Positions 43,383-52,033 of a DNA stretch of 64,000 nucleotides are shown one piece after another (position 1 is the first letter of the stretch; the number at the start of each line of letters is the position of its first letter). Location of the stretch: NCBI RefSeq assembly GCF_000295935.2, contig NZ_ALWO02000011.1, positions 1-64,000 of the forward strand. Reading direction: 5' to 3'. The notes below the pieces were generated by a model that worked only from the letters and a program-made list of their open reading frames with translations, did not search any database and had not been told where the DNA came from. A program made the position numbers and the translations under genes. Source of the stretch: Indibacter alkaliphilus LW1 (GTDB lineage: Bacteria; Bacteroidota; Bacteroidia; Cytophagales; Cyclobacteriaceae).

Positions 43383-44276
43383 ATGGAAAACTGGATAGAC
43401 TCACTCAATGAAATTGTGGCCTATGAAGTCAGGTGGAATATTTTCAAAACCATCCTGATCATTCTTGTACTATGGCTGATCAAAAAAGGGGCATATCAAC
43501 TGATCGGCATCGGAGAAGATGCTGACCTAAAGAAAGTGTACCATTGGAGAAAAACCGTTCAGTACACTTTGGTTTTCATTGGGCTTTTGCTTGTCGGTAA
43601 CATCTGGATCAGTAACTTCCAATCGATCACTACCTTTTTGGGCTTGTTATCTGCCGGCATTGCAATCGCCCTGAAGGATATTTTTGTCAATATAGCCGGA
43701 TGGCTCTTTATTTACTGGAGGAAGCCATTTGATGTAGGAGACCGAATACAGATTGGCGATCATAAAGGAGATGTGGTCGATCTCCGATTATTTCAGTTTT
43801 CACTTTTAGAGGTTGGCAACTGGGTAGATGCAGACCAAAGTACCGGAAGAATTGTCCATGTCCCCAATGGCAAGGTATTTTCAGATGCTCAGGCAAATTA
43901 TAGTCAGGGCTTTGATTATATCTGGAACGAGCAACAGCTTTATATCAGCCTTGATTCAAATCATAAAAAAGCTCAGCTGATACTTAAAAATATCATGACT
44001 GAATACTGCCAGAGCGACTTCAAAAATATCGAGCGAGCAATTATGAAGGCACATAAAGAGCATTTCATTTCTTTTAGCCAATACACACCAACTGTCTACA
44101 TTAAAATACTCGAAAGAGGTATTCAACTCTCCATGAGGTACCTTTGTCACCCCCGAAAAAGACGCGTTTTGGAGCACCAGGTCACCGAATCTATTTTGGA
44201 AAAATTCAAAACAGAAAAAGACATCAGAATAGTCTACCCGATCACTTCTGTATATATGGAAAAAGGACTGGAATAA
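43383..44276 (+). CDS. MscS-family mechanosensitive ion channel
   Basis: 297 residues. Transmembrane helices near residues 19-35, 54-75 and the pore helix about 85-115 with TFLGLLSAGIAIALKDIFVN, the small-residue packing typical of the MscS third helix. The beta domain has KPFDVGDRIQIGDHKGDVVDL and VHVPNGKVFS. It opens under membrane tension to release solutes on hypo-osmotic shock. Shorter than the large multi-helix MscS homologues. The -7 element abuts the start codon. The convergent gene's terminator overlaps its stop. Confidence 0.93.
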   Translation: MENWIDSLNEIVAYEVRWNIFKTILIILVLWLIKKGAYQLIGIGEDADLKKVYHWRKTVQYTLVFIGLLLVGNIWISNFQSITTFLGLLSAGIAIALKDIFVNIAGWLFIYWRKPFDVGDRIQIGDHKGDVVDLRLFQFSLLEVGNWVDADQSTGRIVHVPNGKVFSDAQANYSQGFDYIWNEQQLYISLDSNHKKAQLILKNIMTEYCQSDFKNIERAIMKAHKEHFISFSQYTPTVYIKILERGIQLSMRYLCHPRKRRVLEHQVTESILEKFKTEKDIRIVYPITSVYMEKGLE

Positions 44277-44307
44277 AAAAGCCCCCGAAACCGAAGTTCC
44301 TGGGGGC
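44272..44307 (-). terminator. Terminator of the convergent lipoprotein gene
   Basis: Minus strand: GCCCCC (44307-44302) pairs with GGGGGC (44286-44281) around a 15-base loop, then TTTTTTATT at 44280-44272, which overlaps the mscS stop. It closes the gene at 44367-45098. Confidence 0.72.
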
Positions 44308-44366
44308 CCCGTCGAGGGAAGTATTTACCCTCATTCTAAAAACAGCATTCTCTTCAAATCAAAAGC

Positions 44367-45098
44367 TTAATGATCATCTTCCTGTGCATGCTGACAACTT
44401 ACATTTGGGTTGAATGGGAAGTACATTCCTGAAGGATTTGCCTTCCATATCCATACGTGCAATTGGTAATGTGGCATAGGAGGACCTCCACGGTCTGGCT
44501 GGAACATCATTATGGGATCATCGTTATCATCCAACAAAGGTTCGCCAAACTCATCAAGTACCTGAATCATTTTCCCCCAACGGTGATTATCAAAAGGAAC
44601 ATCACCTAAAGTAGGAGGCTCCAGTTCATCAATATCCCCTTCAAAAAGCGGGCTTGAGGGAATGATGTACTCTACTCCTACCAGTTTCAACTTACCGTTT
44701 TTCAAAGGCTCATAAAGCAAAACTGTTGGCTTAAGCGGGTCATACCCTTCCTCCAATAACTTCAAATTTACAGCATGATGCCCCATACCTCCCAATTGTG
44801 GATACTCCACACAATGGTCAAGCATATATTTATCTGCTACGGCAGCGTCAAAGTCATGATATTTGACTGTAGCTTGCCGGATTTGGGCAATCAATCTGTT
44901 TTGATTTGAAGGGTTTTGCCTCAAAAACGCTGCGATTTCATCGTTTTCCAAGAGGAAAACACCATCAATTAATTCTTCAGGACTTTCTGAAAGCCCTGGA
45001 GTCTGTTCGTCAATTTTTTCAGTCATACAAGCTGACCATATAAACATCACCCCAGTCAGGGCAATGTATTTTAAGGTTTCATTCATTAGTTTTCTCAT
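44367..45098 (-). CDS. Conserved lipoprotein of unknown function
   Basis: 243 residues. The signal ends with WSAC, so the lipidated Cys is near residue 24; the start may be the first or sixth codon. The mature protein contains YPQLGGMGHHAVNLKLLEEG, KPTVLLYEPLKNGKLKLVGVEY and the C-terminal HVWIWKANPSGMYFPFNPNVSC. I know these segments only from unnamed proteins in diverse bacteria, so I treat it as a conserved family without function. The histidines in GMGHH and HVWIW and the Cys at the end could bind metal; that is inference. It is a single gene with its own terminator, convergent with mscS. Confidence 0.78.
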   Translation of the reverse strand: MRKLMNETLKYIALTGVMFIWSACMTEKIDEQTPGLSESPEELIDGVFLLENDEIAAFLRQNPSNQNRLIAQIRQATVKYHDFDAAVADKYMLDHCVEYPQLGGMGHHAVNLKLLEEGYDPLKPTVLLYEPLKNGKLKLVGVEYIIPSSPLFEGDIDELEPPTLGDVPFDNHRWGKMIQVLDEFGEPLLDDNDDPIMMFQPDRGGPPMPHYQLHVWIWKANPSGMYFPFNPNVSCQHAQEDDH

Positions 45099-45258
45099 GG
45101 TTCTGGTAATTGAATTATTTTTTTAATGAAAAATCTCAAATTCACTGCTCTAGGCAGTATTTAATGTCCCATATTTTAGTCAGGGAACATACCGAATACT
45201 AAAACCCATTTTCTCTCAACAGGAACAATCAATTACATGAGGCCACATGCGTTATCAG

Positions 45259-45284
45259 ATTTCAGGTTTTCAAATCCCTGAAAT
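45259..45284. repeat. Small palindrome in the 45099-45360 intergenic region
   Basis: Arms ATTTCAGG (45259-45266) and CCTGAAAT (45277-45284). A second perfect palindrome, TCACCCTTAAGGGTGA, is at 45324-45339. The 262-base gap between the lipoprotein and YiiX genes has no gene; neither hairpin has a T run in the right place, so I do not call them terminators. Confidence 0.5.
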
Positions 45285-45360
45285 TTGATCATCTAAAATT
45301 GAAGAATGCACGCTTGATATACTTCACCCTTAAGGGTGATTTTGATAAAAAACAAAAAAA

Positions 45361-45996
45361 TCAATAGATATCCATCATAGTTAAAATAGGCTCAAGGGAC
45401 ATCCCTCCCGGGTTTAACCCCAACTCTCCTTCAGGAACATCGATACCCAATTCTTTAAAATAGTTTTCCCAAATAGGAAATATCTTTCCTGTATCAGGAT
45501 CTCTATAAGTCATGGGCTGAGGCAGGAAGAGATCCTCACCCCCATTAGCTTTTTTGAATGCAAAATGAATTAACTCCGAACAATAATAAGCATCATTTTC
45601 AAAATTGAATGCATGATCATAGGGCTTGGCTAATTTGCTTTTAGCTTCTTCGATGGCATCCGGAATTAAGTACCTATAAGCATCATTCAATCTGCCAACC
45701 ATAACTTTTGGCCTTCCATCTTCATCCAAATACCGACTCAGAAAATCTTCAAGCGGCGTTTGACTTACTCCCTTTCCGATAGCTTCAAGTACATACCATT
45801 TACCAGAATTACTCATCAATAATCCATTGTGGGAAAAATCTTTGCCCTCATACCCTTGTGTTACTTTGCGGATCGCCTCACAGAAATCTCCACAATCCCC
45901 ATCTTGAAAAAGGATATCCCCCTCCTGCCATTCAAAATCAACTTGAGCAGTAGAATTAAAATAAATTAGAAATAAAAATAATATAAGCCTGCACAT
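45361..45996 (-). CDS. YiiX/YebB-like NlpC/P60-family cysteine hydrolase
   Basis: 211 residues. A signal peptide (residues about 1-17, ending STAQ) is followed by a permuted papain-like hydrolase: WQEGDILFQDGDCGDFCEAI, GKDFSHNGLLMSN with the catalytic His, and AYYCSELIHFAFKKANGG with the catalytic Cys. The order His then Cys is that of the permuted YiiX family. Substrates of these exported proteins are not settled; an amide or lipid-linked bond in the envelope is likely. Last gene of a minus-strand unit after polX and the small membrane protein (9-base gap). Confidence 0.9.
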   Translation of the reverse strand: MCRLILFLFLIYFNSTAQVDFEWQEGDILFQDGDCGDFCEAIRKVTQGYEGKDFSHNGLLMSNSGKWYVLEAIGKGVSQTPLEDFLSRYLDEDGRPKVMVGRLNDAYRYLIPDAIEEAKSKLAKPYDHAFNFENDAYYCSELIHFAFKKANGGEDLFLPQPMTYRDPDTGKIFPIWENYFKELGIDVPEGELGLNPGGMSLEPILTMMDIY

Positions 45997-46005
45997 TTCT
46001 AAAAA

Positions 46006-46293
46006 TTAAATAACCATAAAGAAGAAAATCAAAGCCACTCCAAGTACCAATATCATTTTTTTGGCTTTCTCCTTTGCCTTATCACTAATCTTTCTTTTCC
46101 TTAAAACAAGTACAGCTATACTCAACCCAAAAAATTGCAAGGCAATGCCAACTCCATTTAACGGCCCCATTGGAGCGTTCAATAAACTCAAATTGATATT
46201 GACCAAAGCCAAAAGACACAATACTATTCCTGTAATCCCAAAAAGAAAGGAACGCTGCAAAAGCAGCTCCTCATTCTTATCCATCCAATTCAT
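46006..46293 (-). CDS. Small membrane protein of unknown function
   Basis: 95 residues with three hydrophobic segments (about 13-32, 43-60 and 78-94) and a basic cytosolic loop RKRKISDKAKEKAKK. It starts two bases after the polX stop and is followed after nine bases by the YiiX gene, so it belongs to one transcript. No family recognised. Confidence 0.72.
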   Translation of the reverse strand: MNWMDKNEELLLQRSFLFGITGIVLCLLALVNINLSLLNAPMGPLNGVGIALQFFGLSIAVLVLRKRKISDKAKEKAKKMILVLGVALIFFFMVI

Positions 46294-46295
46294 CC

Positions 46296-48005
46296 TTATT
46301 TGATTTTGCTTTTTCTTTGCTCAAAATATTTCTCCACACTTTTCAAATCCAAAGCGTTGAATGTCATTTCTTTGGTAAGCCCACCTTTGCGACCTACAAT
46401 GACCCCATACTTCATATCCGCATATCCCTCCATTTCATGGGCGTCAGGATTCAGTGACAACATCACTCCTTTTTCCAAAGCATATTGGATCCATCTCCAA
46501 TCCAGATCCAGTCTCCATGGGTTCGAATTGATTTCAATCACGACTTTATTTGCCGCACATGCATCAATAATAGCCTTATGATCTACTGGATAGCCTTCCC
46601 TTCTCAACAAAAGCCTACCAGTTGGGTGTCCCAATATAGTCGTGTATGGATTTTCAATTGCCTTGAGTAATCTTGCCGTAGCCTTTTTCCTATCCATACT
46701 CAAGCCCGAATGGATAGAGGAAACAATAAAATCAAAACTTCCCAATACATCATCTGGGTAATCCAAGCTTCCATCAGTAAGGATATCACTTTCTATTCCT
46801 TTGAATATCTTAAACGGAGCCAATTCCTTGTTCAAGTCTTCGATTTCTTTATGCTGCTTTTCTACTTTTTCAATATCCAGACCGCCTGCATAAGACGCTG
46901 TCCTACTATGATCCGAAATACCTAGATATTCATATCCCATTTCTTTACAAAATTCTGCCATCTGGCGAAGGCTATGCTTACCGTCACTGTATGTAGAGTG
47001 ATTGTGAAGGATTCCCTTAAGATCTTTTTCATTTACAAGTTTTGAAATACCACCATCCTTTGCTAAGTCGAATTCGATATAACCTTCCCTCAACTCTTCA
47101 GGAATCCAAGGCAGTCCTGCCATTTCGTAAATATTCTCCTCTGAATCCAACACTTCAGTTTCTCTGACCATGGCTGCCAGTGTTTTATTTTCCATTGCAG
47201 GATATAGCAAATGTGCTTTGCTACCAGTTCTTAGAAATTTCTCAGTCACGAAACCATTCTCTTCGCAAAAATGAATAATCAATTGTATTTCAGGATCTTT
47301 GAGTTTCCCTCTCCATTTAAATGGGCTGGATTTTTTATCGTCTTTTTGCAAGGAATCATTCTCACTTAAAGACTGAAATACCCTTGACCTCTCCTTGGTA
47401 GCTACCAGCCACTCTACGCTCTCTATAACCTCCATTTTTCGGGCAAACTCTCCAACTGTAGTTACATTTCCCACCCCTTCGATTTTTGCCAGATCCTGAC
47501 CTAACATCTTAATACATTCTTCTATATCAGCATAAAGCCACTTGCCCATGTTAGATGCCCTGAACTCCAGTGCTTGGATAATACTCTCTTGTGTTTTTTC
47601 ACCAAAGCCCTTTATTTTGGCAACTTGTCCGGCCTGACATGCCTCAAATAGCTCATGTGTAGAAGTTATATCCATTTCTTCCCAAAGCACCTTCACTTTT
47701 TTTGGCCCCAAGCCCTTGATTTCTAAAATTTCCAAAATCCCCATAGGTGTTTTGGCCAGAAGTTCATCCAAGTATGGGCTCGTCCCAGTGCTGTAAAATG
47801 AAAAAATCACCTCTGCGATACTTTTTCCTACTCCACTGATTTTTTGCAGTTCCTCAGGACTCTTATTTTCTATTGAAACATCCTCTCCTCTGTCAATTGC
47901 ATTGACAGCAGATTGGTAACTTCTGATCTTAAATGTATTCTCATCATGTAGCTCCATAAGTTTGATGATGAGCTTGAGTTGGCGTAAAATATTTTTTTGA
48001 TCCAA
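46296..48005 (-). CDS. polX: PolX-family protein (PHP exonuclease intact, polymerase site lost)
   Basis: 569 residues, full length for bacterial PolX. Order: N-terminal helix-hairpin-helix domains (about 10-130; LQKISGVGKSIAEVIFSF, IKGLGPKKVKVLWEEMD, IKGFGEKTQESIIQ), a polymerase-like region (about 150-310) and a C-terminal PHP domain (about 330-569). PHP metal ligands are all visible: HNHSTYSDG, SDHS, GIESDI, SSIHSG, GHPTGR, NPDAHE. In the polymerase region, the usual GSxRR and DID are replaced by EGVGN and ESVEW (about 175-200), so the nucleotidyl-transfer site looks dead. It may act only as a 3'-5' exonuclease or AP endonuclease in base excision repair. First gene of a three-gene minus-strand unit. 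Confidence 0.9.
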   Translation of the reverse strand: MDQKNILRQLKLIIKLMELHDENTFKIRSYQSAVNAIDRGEDVSIENKSPEELQKISGVGKSIAEVIFSFYSTGTSPYLDELLAKTPMGILEILEIKGLGPKKVKVLWEEMDITSTHELFEACQAGQVAKIKGFGEKTQESIIQALEFRASNMGKWLYADIEECIKMLGQDLAKIEGVGNVTTVGEFARKMEVIESVEWLVATKERSRVFQSLSENDSLQKDDKKSSPFKWRGKLKDPEIQLIIHFCEENGFVTEKFLRTGSKAHLLYPAMENKTLAAMVRETEVLDSEENIYEMAGLPWIPEELREGYIEFDLAKDGGISKLVNEKDLKGILHNHSTYSDGKHSLRQMAEFCKEMGYEYLGISDHSRTASYAGGLDIEKVEKQHKEIEDLNKELAPFKIFKGIESDILTDGSLDYPDDVLGSFDFIVSSIHSGLSMDRKKATARLLKAIENPYTTILGHPTGRLLLRREGYPVDHKAIIDACAANKVVIEINSNPWRLDLDWRWIQYALEKGVMLSLNPDAHEMEGYADMKYGVIVGRKGGLTKEMTFNALDLKSVEKYFEQRKSKIK

Positions 48006-48110
48006 AACTTAAATGAAGTTGGTTAGAGATAAGGACAAATGTCACGAATAATTGTTTCAATTTAAAATCTTAAAAACTAACTTAAGCCAGACATATATAA
48101 ATCAAGAGAT

Positions 48111-48518
48111 ATGAACTATTGGTTAGTAAAATCCGAACCCGGGGAATACAGTTATCAGGACCTTGAAAATGACAAGGATATAGTGTGGGATGGAATCAGA
48201 AATTATCAAGCCCGTAATTACCTGAAAGAAATGAAAGTGGGTGATCAGGTGTTGTATTACCATTCAGGGAAAGACAAAGCAATAGTCGGCCTGGCAGAAG
48301 TCAGCGAAGAGGCTTTCCCAGACAAAAATGACAAAGAAAACAAGGGCTGGGTTGCTGTCAGATTAGCTGCAAAAAAAGCTTTCGATCAAAGTTTAAATCT
48401 CGAACAAATCAAAAATGACCCTAAGCTGACCGAGCTCCCACTCTTAAAGCAATCAAGGTTGTCAGTGATGCCTATTGAAAAATCGGCTTTTGACCATATC
48501 ATCAAATCAATTTCATGA
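48111..48518 (+). CDS. EVE-domain protein
   Basis: 135 residues, a single EVE domain (PUA-like fold). Motifs: NYWLVKSEPGEYSYQDL, VWDGIRNYQARNYLKEMKVGD and LYYHSGKDKAIVGLAEV are hallmarks. EVE domains read modified bases in DNA or RNA; the stand-alone form is common in Proteobacteria and Bacteroidota. It starts at 48111 with the usual M-N-Y-W. Its stop overlaps the following gene by four bases (ATGA), so the two are co-translated. Confidence 0.93.
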   Translation: MNYWLVKSEPGEYSYQDLENDKDIVWDGIRNYQARNYLKEMKVGDQVLYYHSGKDKAIVGLAEVSEEAFPDKNDKENKGWVAVRLAAKKAFDQSLNLEQIKNDPKLTELPLLKQSRLSVMPIEKSAFDHIIKSIS

Positions 48519-50143
48519 AGTCTATTCTTGTTTTCGCTTTTATGTTTTCGCTTTCCATCTCTGGCCAAGCACAAGTTATGTTTGTCGAAAGGTTTGAGTA
48601 TGAAACCAAATACACTGAAAATGACTTCATGATCATGAACAGGCCAGGAGGATTGATAGCATTTCGGACTCAACCAGAAAAGGGATTCAACCTAAGGTCA
48701 AGACTTCAATTTTTCCTAACAGATTATCAACTGGAATCTGATAAGTTTTCTGAAATACGAATCCGGGATAGCTTTGAATTAACGGGTTATGATATGGAAG
48801 GAGATTACTTTTATGTGTTGTTTCAGAAGGGGAGTAGTGCGAATTCAGAAAGATATATCGTTGAAATAAACCTCCAGACTGAGGAAACCAAGGAGATCTC
48901 ACTGGAATATATTCATGCCATGGACATGCAGGAATTTTTTGTTCTTAATAGAAAAGCTGTTTTTTTGGGAATTTCGGAAATGAGACCGCTTGTTCAGATT
49001 TTCAACATGGAAGACAATGATGTATTCACTGTGCAAGGTGTCTATTCCAAAGACACCAATGTGCTTCAAATGCGAAAAGACAGTGAACTGGGCTTGATTG
49101 ACCTCTTGGTCAGCAAACGAGACAGGCTGAAAATCAAACAAATGTCTGTATTAAGTTTTGATGAATATGGAAGTAAAATTAGGGAGATCAATCTGGAAAA
49201 CCCAAACCCCCGTGAAAACGAATTTACCGAAGGCATACTTAGTCCTTTTTATAATTATCAACAAAACGTTATTGGCACTTATGGTCGAAAAAGAAGGGAA
49301 GCCTATCTAGGTATATATATTGCAGACATCAATGAGTTTGGAGAATACGATATCAATTACTACACTTTGGAGGATTTTCCAAATTTCTACAACTACCTGA
49401 GCGAAAGACATAGGGAGAGAAAACTAAAACAACTGGAAAGAAGGATCAAAAGAGAAAAAGACCCTGTTATTTCCGACATATTTACCACTAGAGAGATCAT
49501 TCCATTTCGGGACGGTTTTTTGATCTATAATGATCATTTCAATGCAACAAACACCAGATATATCCCCAGAGACGGGGTATATGCCAATGATGCATATAGG
49601 TTCTATCCAAGGGGCTCCTTTTTTCAAGGACCGGGTCTAGGTTTTCATTCAAGAAATCCCATGCTCAACTCCAATAGAGATCCTTACAATTCATTGGCCT
49701 GGCAACAAAACGGATCTTACAAATTCCTGTCTTCTTACTTTATCTTTATCAATCGGGAAGGTCAGGTGATATGGGATAATGCTTTCAGCTTGGCTAATAA
49801 AAACAGGTTTTCTCCGGGGAAATTTGGAGAAGTGGCTTTTGATGGGGAGAAACTGCACTACATGTATCTAGAGGGAAACTTACTTCACCTGAGCTATATG
49901 AAAAACGGTGAAGTGGTCTTCGAAAATCAAGAATTTGAAATTGAACTGATCAATGATAATGAAAGAATACGGGACACCAGAGAATCCAGCCTAAGTTTGA
50001 GTTGGTGGTATTCTGATTATTATCTTCTATCAGGCAAGCAGCGGATCCGGTTTTTAAATGACCAAGGAAAGGAGGAAAACAGAGATGTGTTTTTTTTGAC
50101 CAAAATCAAGGTAGACGGAGATCTTTTTGTACCTGAAGAATAA
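48515..50143 (+). CDS. Exported protein of unknown function
   Basis: 542 residues. A signal peptide ends at GQAQ (about residue 20), without lipobox. The mature part alternates short beta-prone and acidic stretches, suggestive of a beta-propeller (IRDSFELTGYDMEGDYFYVL, FVLNRKAVFLGISE, GSYKFLSSYFIFINREGQVI), with a charged insert RHRERKLKQLERRIKREKD near 290-315. No known family recognised. The gene starts within the EVE stop (ATGA overlap), an unusual pairing of a cytosolic nucleic-acid-binding protein and an exported one. Confidence 0.78.
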   Translation: MKSILVFAFMFSLSISGQAQVMFVERFEYETKYTENDFMIMNRPGGLIAFRTQPEKGFNLRSRLQFFLTDYQLESDKFSEIRIRDSFELTGYDMEGDYFYVLFQKGSSANSERYIVEINLQTEETKEISLEYIHAMDMQEFFVLNRKAVFLGISEMRPLVQIFNMEDNDVFTVQGVYSKDTNVLQMRKDSELGLIDLLVSKRDRLKIKQMSVLSFDEYGSKIREINLENPNPRENEFTEGILSPFYNYQQNVIGTYGRKRREAYLGIYIADINEFGEYDINYYTLEDFPNFYNYLSERHRERKLKQLERRIKREKDPVISDIFTTREIIPFRDGFLIYNDHFNATNTRYIPRDGVYANDAYRFYPRGSFFQGPGLGFHSRNPMLNSNRDPYNSLAWQQNGSYKFLSSYFIFINREGQVIWDNAFSLANKNRFSPGKFGEVAFDGEKLHYMYLEGNLLHLSYMKNGEVVFENQEFEIELINDNERIRDTRESSLSLSWWYSDYYLLSGKQRIRFLNDQGKEENRDVFFLTKIKVDGDLFVPEE

Positions 50144-50160
50144 AGCTTTCTGCTTTTTTT
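50142..50160 (+). terminator. Weak terminator overlapping a stop codon
   Basis: AAAGC-TTTCT-GCTTT, a 5-bp stem, followed by five T. It begins at the TAA of the exported-protein gene. Weak stem, so uncertain. Confidence 0.4.
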
Positions 50161-50228
50161 ATACAAATATTTTTTCACTGAATCTTTGAGGGAATATCCA
50201 GCTTACTTCCTACTTCTTCAATTATGTT

Positions 50229-50236
50229 TATATTTG
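50229..50236 (+). promoter_or_regulatory. -7 element of pyrR-pyrB
   Basis: TATATTTG matches TAnnTTTG exactly and lies 16 bases before the pyrR ATG. No clear -33. The resulting leader is too short to hold a PyrR attenuator of the Bacillus type. Confidence 0.5.
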
Positions 50237-50252
50237 CATTCAAAGCAAAGCC

Positions 50253-50795
50253 ATGCAAAAAAGACTTGTTCTGGATCAACAACAAATAGCCATCATCCTC
50301 AAGCGCTTTTGTCATCAGTTGATCGAAAATCATGACAACTTCGACAACACTGTATTTTTAGGCTTACAGCCCAGAGGTCCTATCGTATTGGACAAAATCG
50401 TAGGGTTGATTGAAGAAATAGCCGGACAGAAAGTTCCATTTGGATATTTGGACGCGACTTTCCATAGGGATGATTTCCGAAGAAGAGATTTACCGCTCAA
50501 AGCCAACGAAACAAAAATTGAATTTTTGATTGAGGGGAAAAAAGTCATTCTTATAGATGATGTACTTTATAAAGGCAGATCAGTAAGGGCAGCTCTTGAC
50601 GCCATGATTGCTTTTGGAAGACCCCTGAAAGTAGAGCTTATGGTTTTGGTAGACAGAAAATACACCAGAGATTACCCCATTATGCCGGATTACTACGGAG
50701 TAAAGGTAAATACCTTGGAAAGCCAATATGTTTCCGTAGAATGGACAAAAAACGGATTTGACAAAGACGCCATTTGGATTACTGAAAAAGCATAA
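50253..50795 (+). CDS. pyrR: PyrR, bifunctional pyr operon regulator/uracil phosphoribosyltransferase
   Basis: 180 residues, PRTase fold. PRPP-binding motif VILIDDVLYKGRSVRAALD; FLGLQPRGPIVLDKI and PFGYLDATFHRDDFRRRDL are PyrR-specific. In Firmicutes PyrR binds pyr mRNA to control attenuation and has weak uracil phosphoribosyltransferase activity. Here the leader is too short for the known anti-terminator, so only the enzymatic or a different regulatory role is supported. It precedes pyrB by eight bases. Confidence 0.92.
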   Translation: MQKRLVLDQQQIAIILKRFCHQLIENHDNFDNTVFLGLQPRGPIVLDKIVGLIEEIAGQKVPFGYLDATFHRDDFRRRDLPLKANETKIEFLIEGKKVILIDDVLYKGRSVRAALDAMIAFGRPLKVELMVLVDRKYTRDYPIMPDYYGVKVNTLESQYVSVEWTKNGFDKDAIWITEKA

Positions 50796-50803
50796 AGCCA
50801 ACC

Positions 50804-51727
50804 ATGTCACAACTCAGCAGCAGACACCTTTTAGGAATCAAAGACATAACTTCAGACGATATTCAGCTTATCTTTGAGACTGCTGATAACTTCAAAGAAG
50901 TCCTCAACAGACCTATCAAAAAAGTACCATCCCTCAGAGATATTACAATTGCCAATATATTTTTCGAAAACTCCACCAGAACAAAGCTTTCCTTTGAATT
51001 GGCAGAAAAAAGACTTTCTGCTGACGTGGTGAATTTTTCTTCCAGTAACAGTTCTGTGAAAAAAGGTGAGACATTAATAGACACTGTCAACAACATCCTC
51101 TCAATGAAAGTGGACATGGTCGTGATGAGACACAGCAGTCCTGGTGCTCCTCATTTTTTATCCAGAAATATCAAAGCCAATATAGTCAATGCCGGTGACG
51201 GCACCCATGAGCACCCCACTCAAGCACTTCTCGATGCATTTTCAATCAGAGAAAAACTAGGAGATGTAGCAGGTAAAAAAGTGGCCATTATTGGAGACAT
51301 TTTACATTCCAGGGTAGCCCTTTCCAATATTTTCTGCCTTCAAAAACTAGGAGCTGAAGTGATGGTTTGCGGACCTGTCACCTTGTTGCCAAAACATATA
51401 GATTCTTTGGGGGTGATAGTGGAACACGATGTGCAATGTGCCCTGGCATGGTGTGATGTCGCCAATATCCTGAGGATACAGCTGGAAAGACAACAGATTA
51501 AATATTTCCCTTCATTGCGGGAATACTCTCTTTACTATGGTGTCAATAAAAAGATGCTTGATACGCTGGATAAAGAGATTGTGATCATGCATCCAGGCCC
51601 TATCAATAGAGGAGTAGAATTAAATTCAGATGTTGCTGATTCAGAGCATTCGATCATCCTCCACCAGGTAGAAAATGGTGTAGCCATTCGCATGGCAGTA
51701 CTTTATCTGCTCGCAGGAGTCCGTTAA
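50804..51727 (+). CDS. pyrB: Aspartate carbamoyltransferase catalytic chain
   Basis: 307 residues, normal for the catalytic chain. It condenses carbamoyl phosphate and aspartate to carbamoyl aspartate, the first committed pyrimidine step. The carbamoyl-phosphate site ENSTRTKLSFELAEKRL is intact, with HPTQALLDAFSIRE and MHPGPINRGVELNSDVADS further along. No pyrI regulatory chain follows, consistent with the class used by organisms with unregulated or PyrR-linked ATCase. Second gene after pyrR. Confidence 0.97.
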   Translation: MSQLSSRHLLGIKDITSDDIQLIFETADNFKEVLNRPIKKVPSLRDITIANIFFENSTRTKLSFELAEKRLSADVVNFSSSNSSVKKGETLIDTVNNILSMKVDMVVMRHSSPGAPHFLSRNIKANIVNAGDGTHEHPTQALLDAFSIREKLGDVAGKKVAIIGDILHSRVALSNIFCLQKLGAEVMVCGPVTLLPKHIDSLGVIVEHDVQCALAWCDVANILRIQLERQQIKYFPSLREYSLYYGVNKKMLDTLDKEIVIMHPGPINRGVELNSDVADSEHSIILHQVENGVAIRMAVLYLLAGVR

Positions 51728-51733
51728 GTAAAA

Positions 51734-51927
51734 AAAGAGAGGCTGGCTCATAAATTGATCTTCAGATTTATTAACCAAGCAAAATTCTGTTTAAGAGTCA
51801 ATCCCTTTGTGGCTTTGTGGCTAAAAATGCCACGAAGGCTCTAAGACACAAAGTTTCACTGATTACAAACCAAATAAAATTTTGCTATTTTTTTTTAAAC
51901 CATTGCCTTATGAACCAGCCTCTTCTT
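51734..51927. repeat. MITE-like palindromic element after pyrB
   Basis: About 190 bases with imperfect terminal inverted repeats: GAGGCTGGCTCATAA (51739-51753) and TTATGAACCAGCCTC (51908-51922), one mismatch. Nested inside are AGCAAAATT (51778-51786) / AATTTTGCT (51878-51886) and a GC-richer hairpin built from CTTTGTGGC...GCCACGAAG...GACACAAAG (51805-51853). No open frame fits. The CTTTGTGGCTTTGTGGC stretch is one I associate with dispersed Bacteroidota repeats; copy number in this genome is unknown. The 51728-52033 gap holds nothing else I can identify. Confidence 0.55.
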
Positions 51928-52033
51928 GATTTTAAAGAATTTACCCGTGTTTCAGAACCAATATCCGTGAATATCGGAACATACTAAAACAAAATTTTTA
52001 ATGATTACTGATGTCATTACTTATATACATACT

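Noticed and set aside
45324-45339. Palindrome TCACCCTTAAGGGTGA as a terminator
   Set aside because: No T run follows it in the direction of the neighbouring minus-strand gene; kept only as a palindrome.
50229-50252. PyrR attenuator in the pyr leader
   Set aside because: The leader after the -7 element is under 20 bases, too short for the anti-terminator structure.
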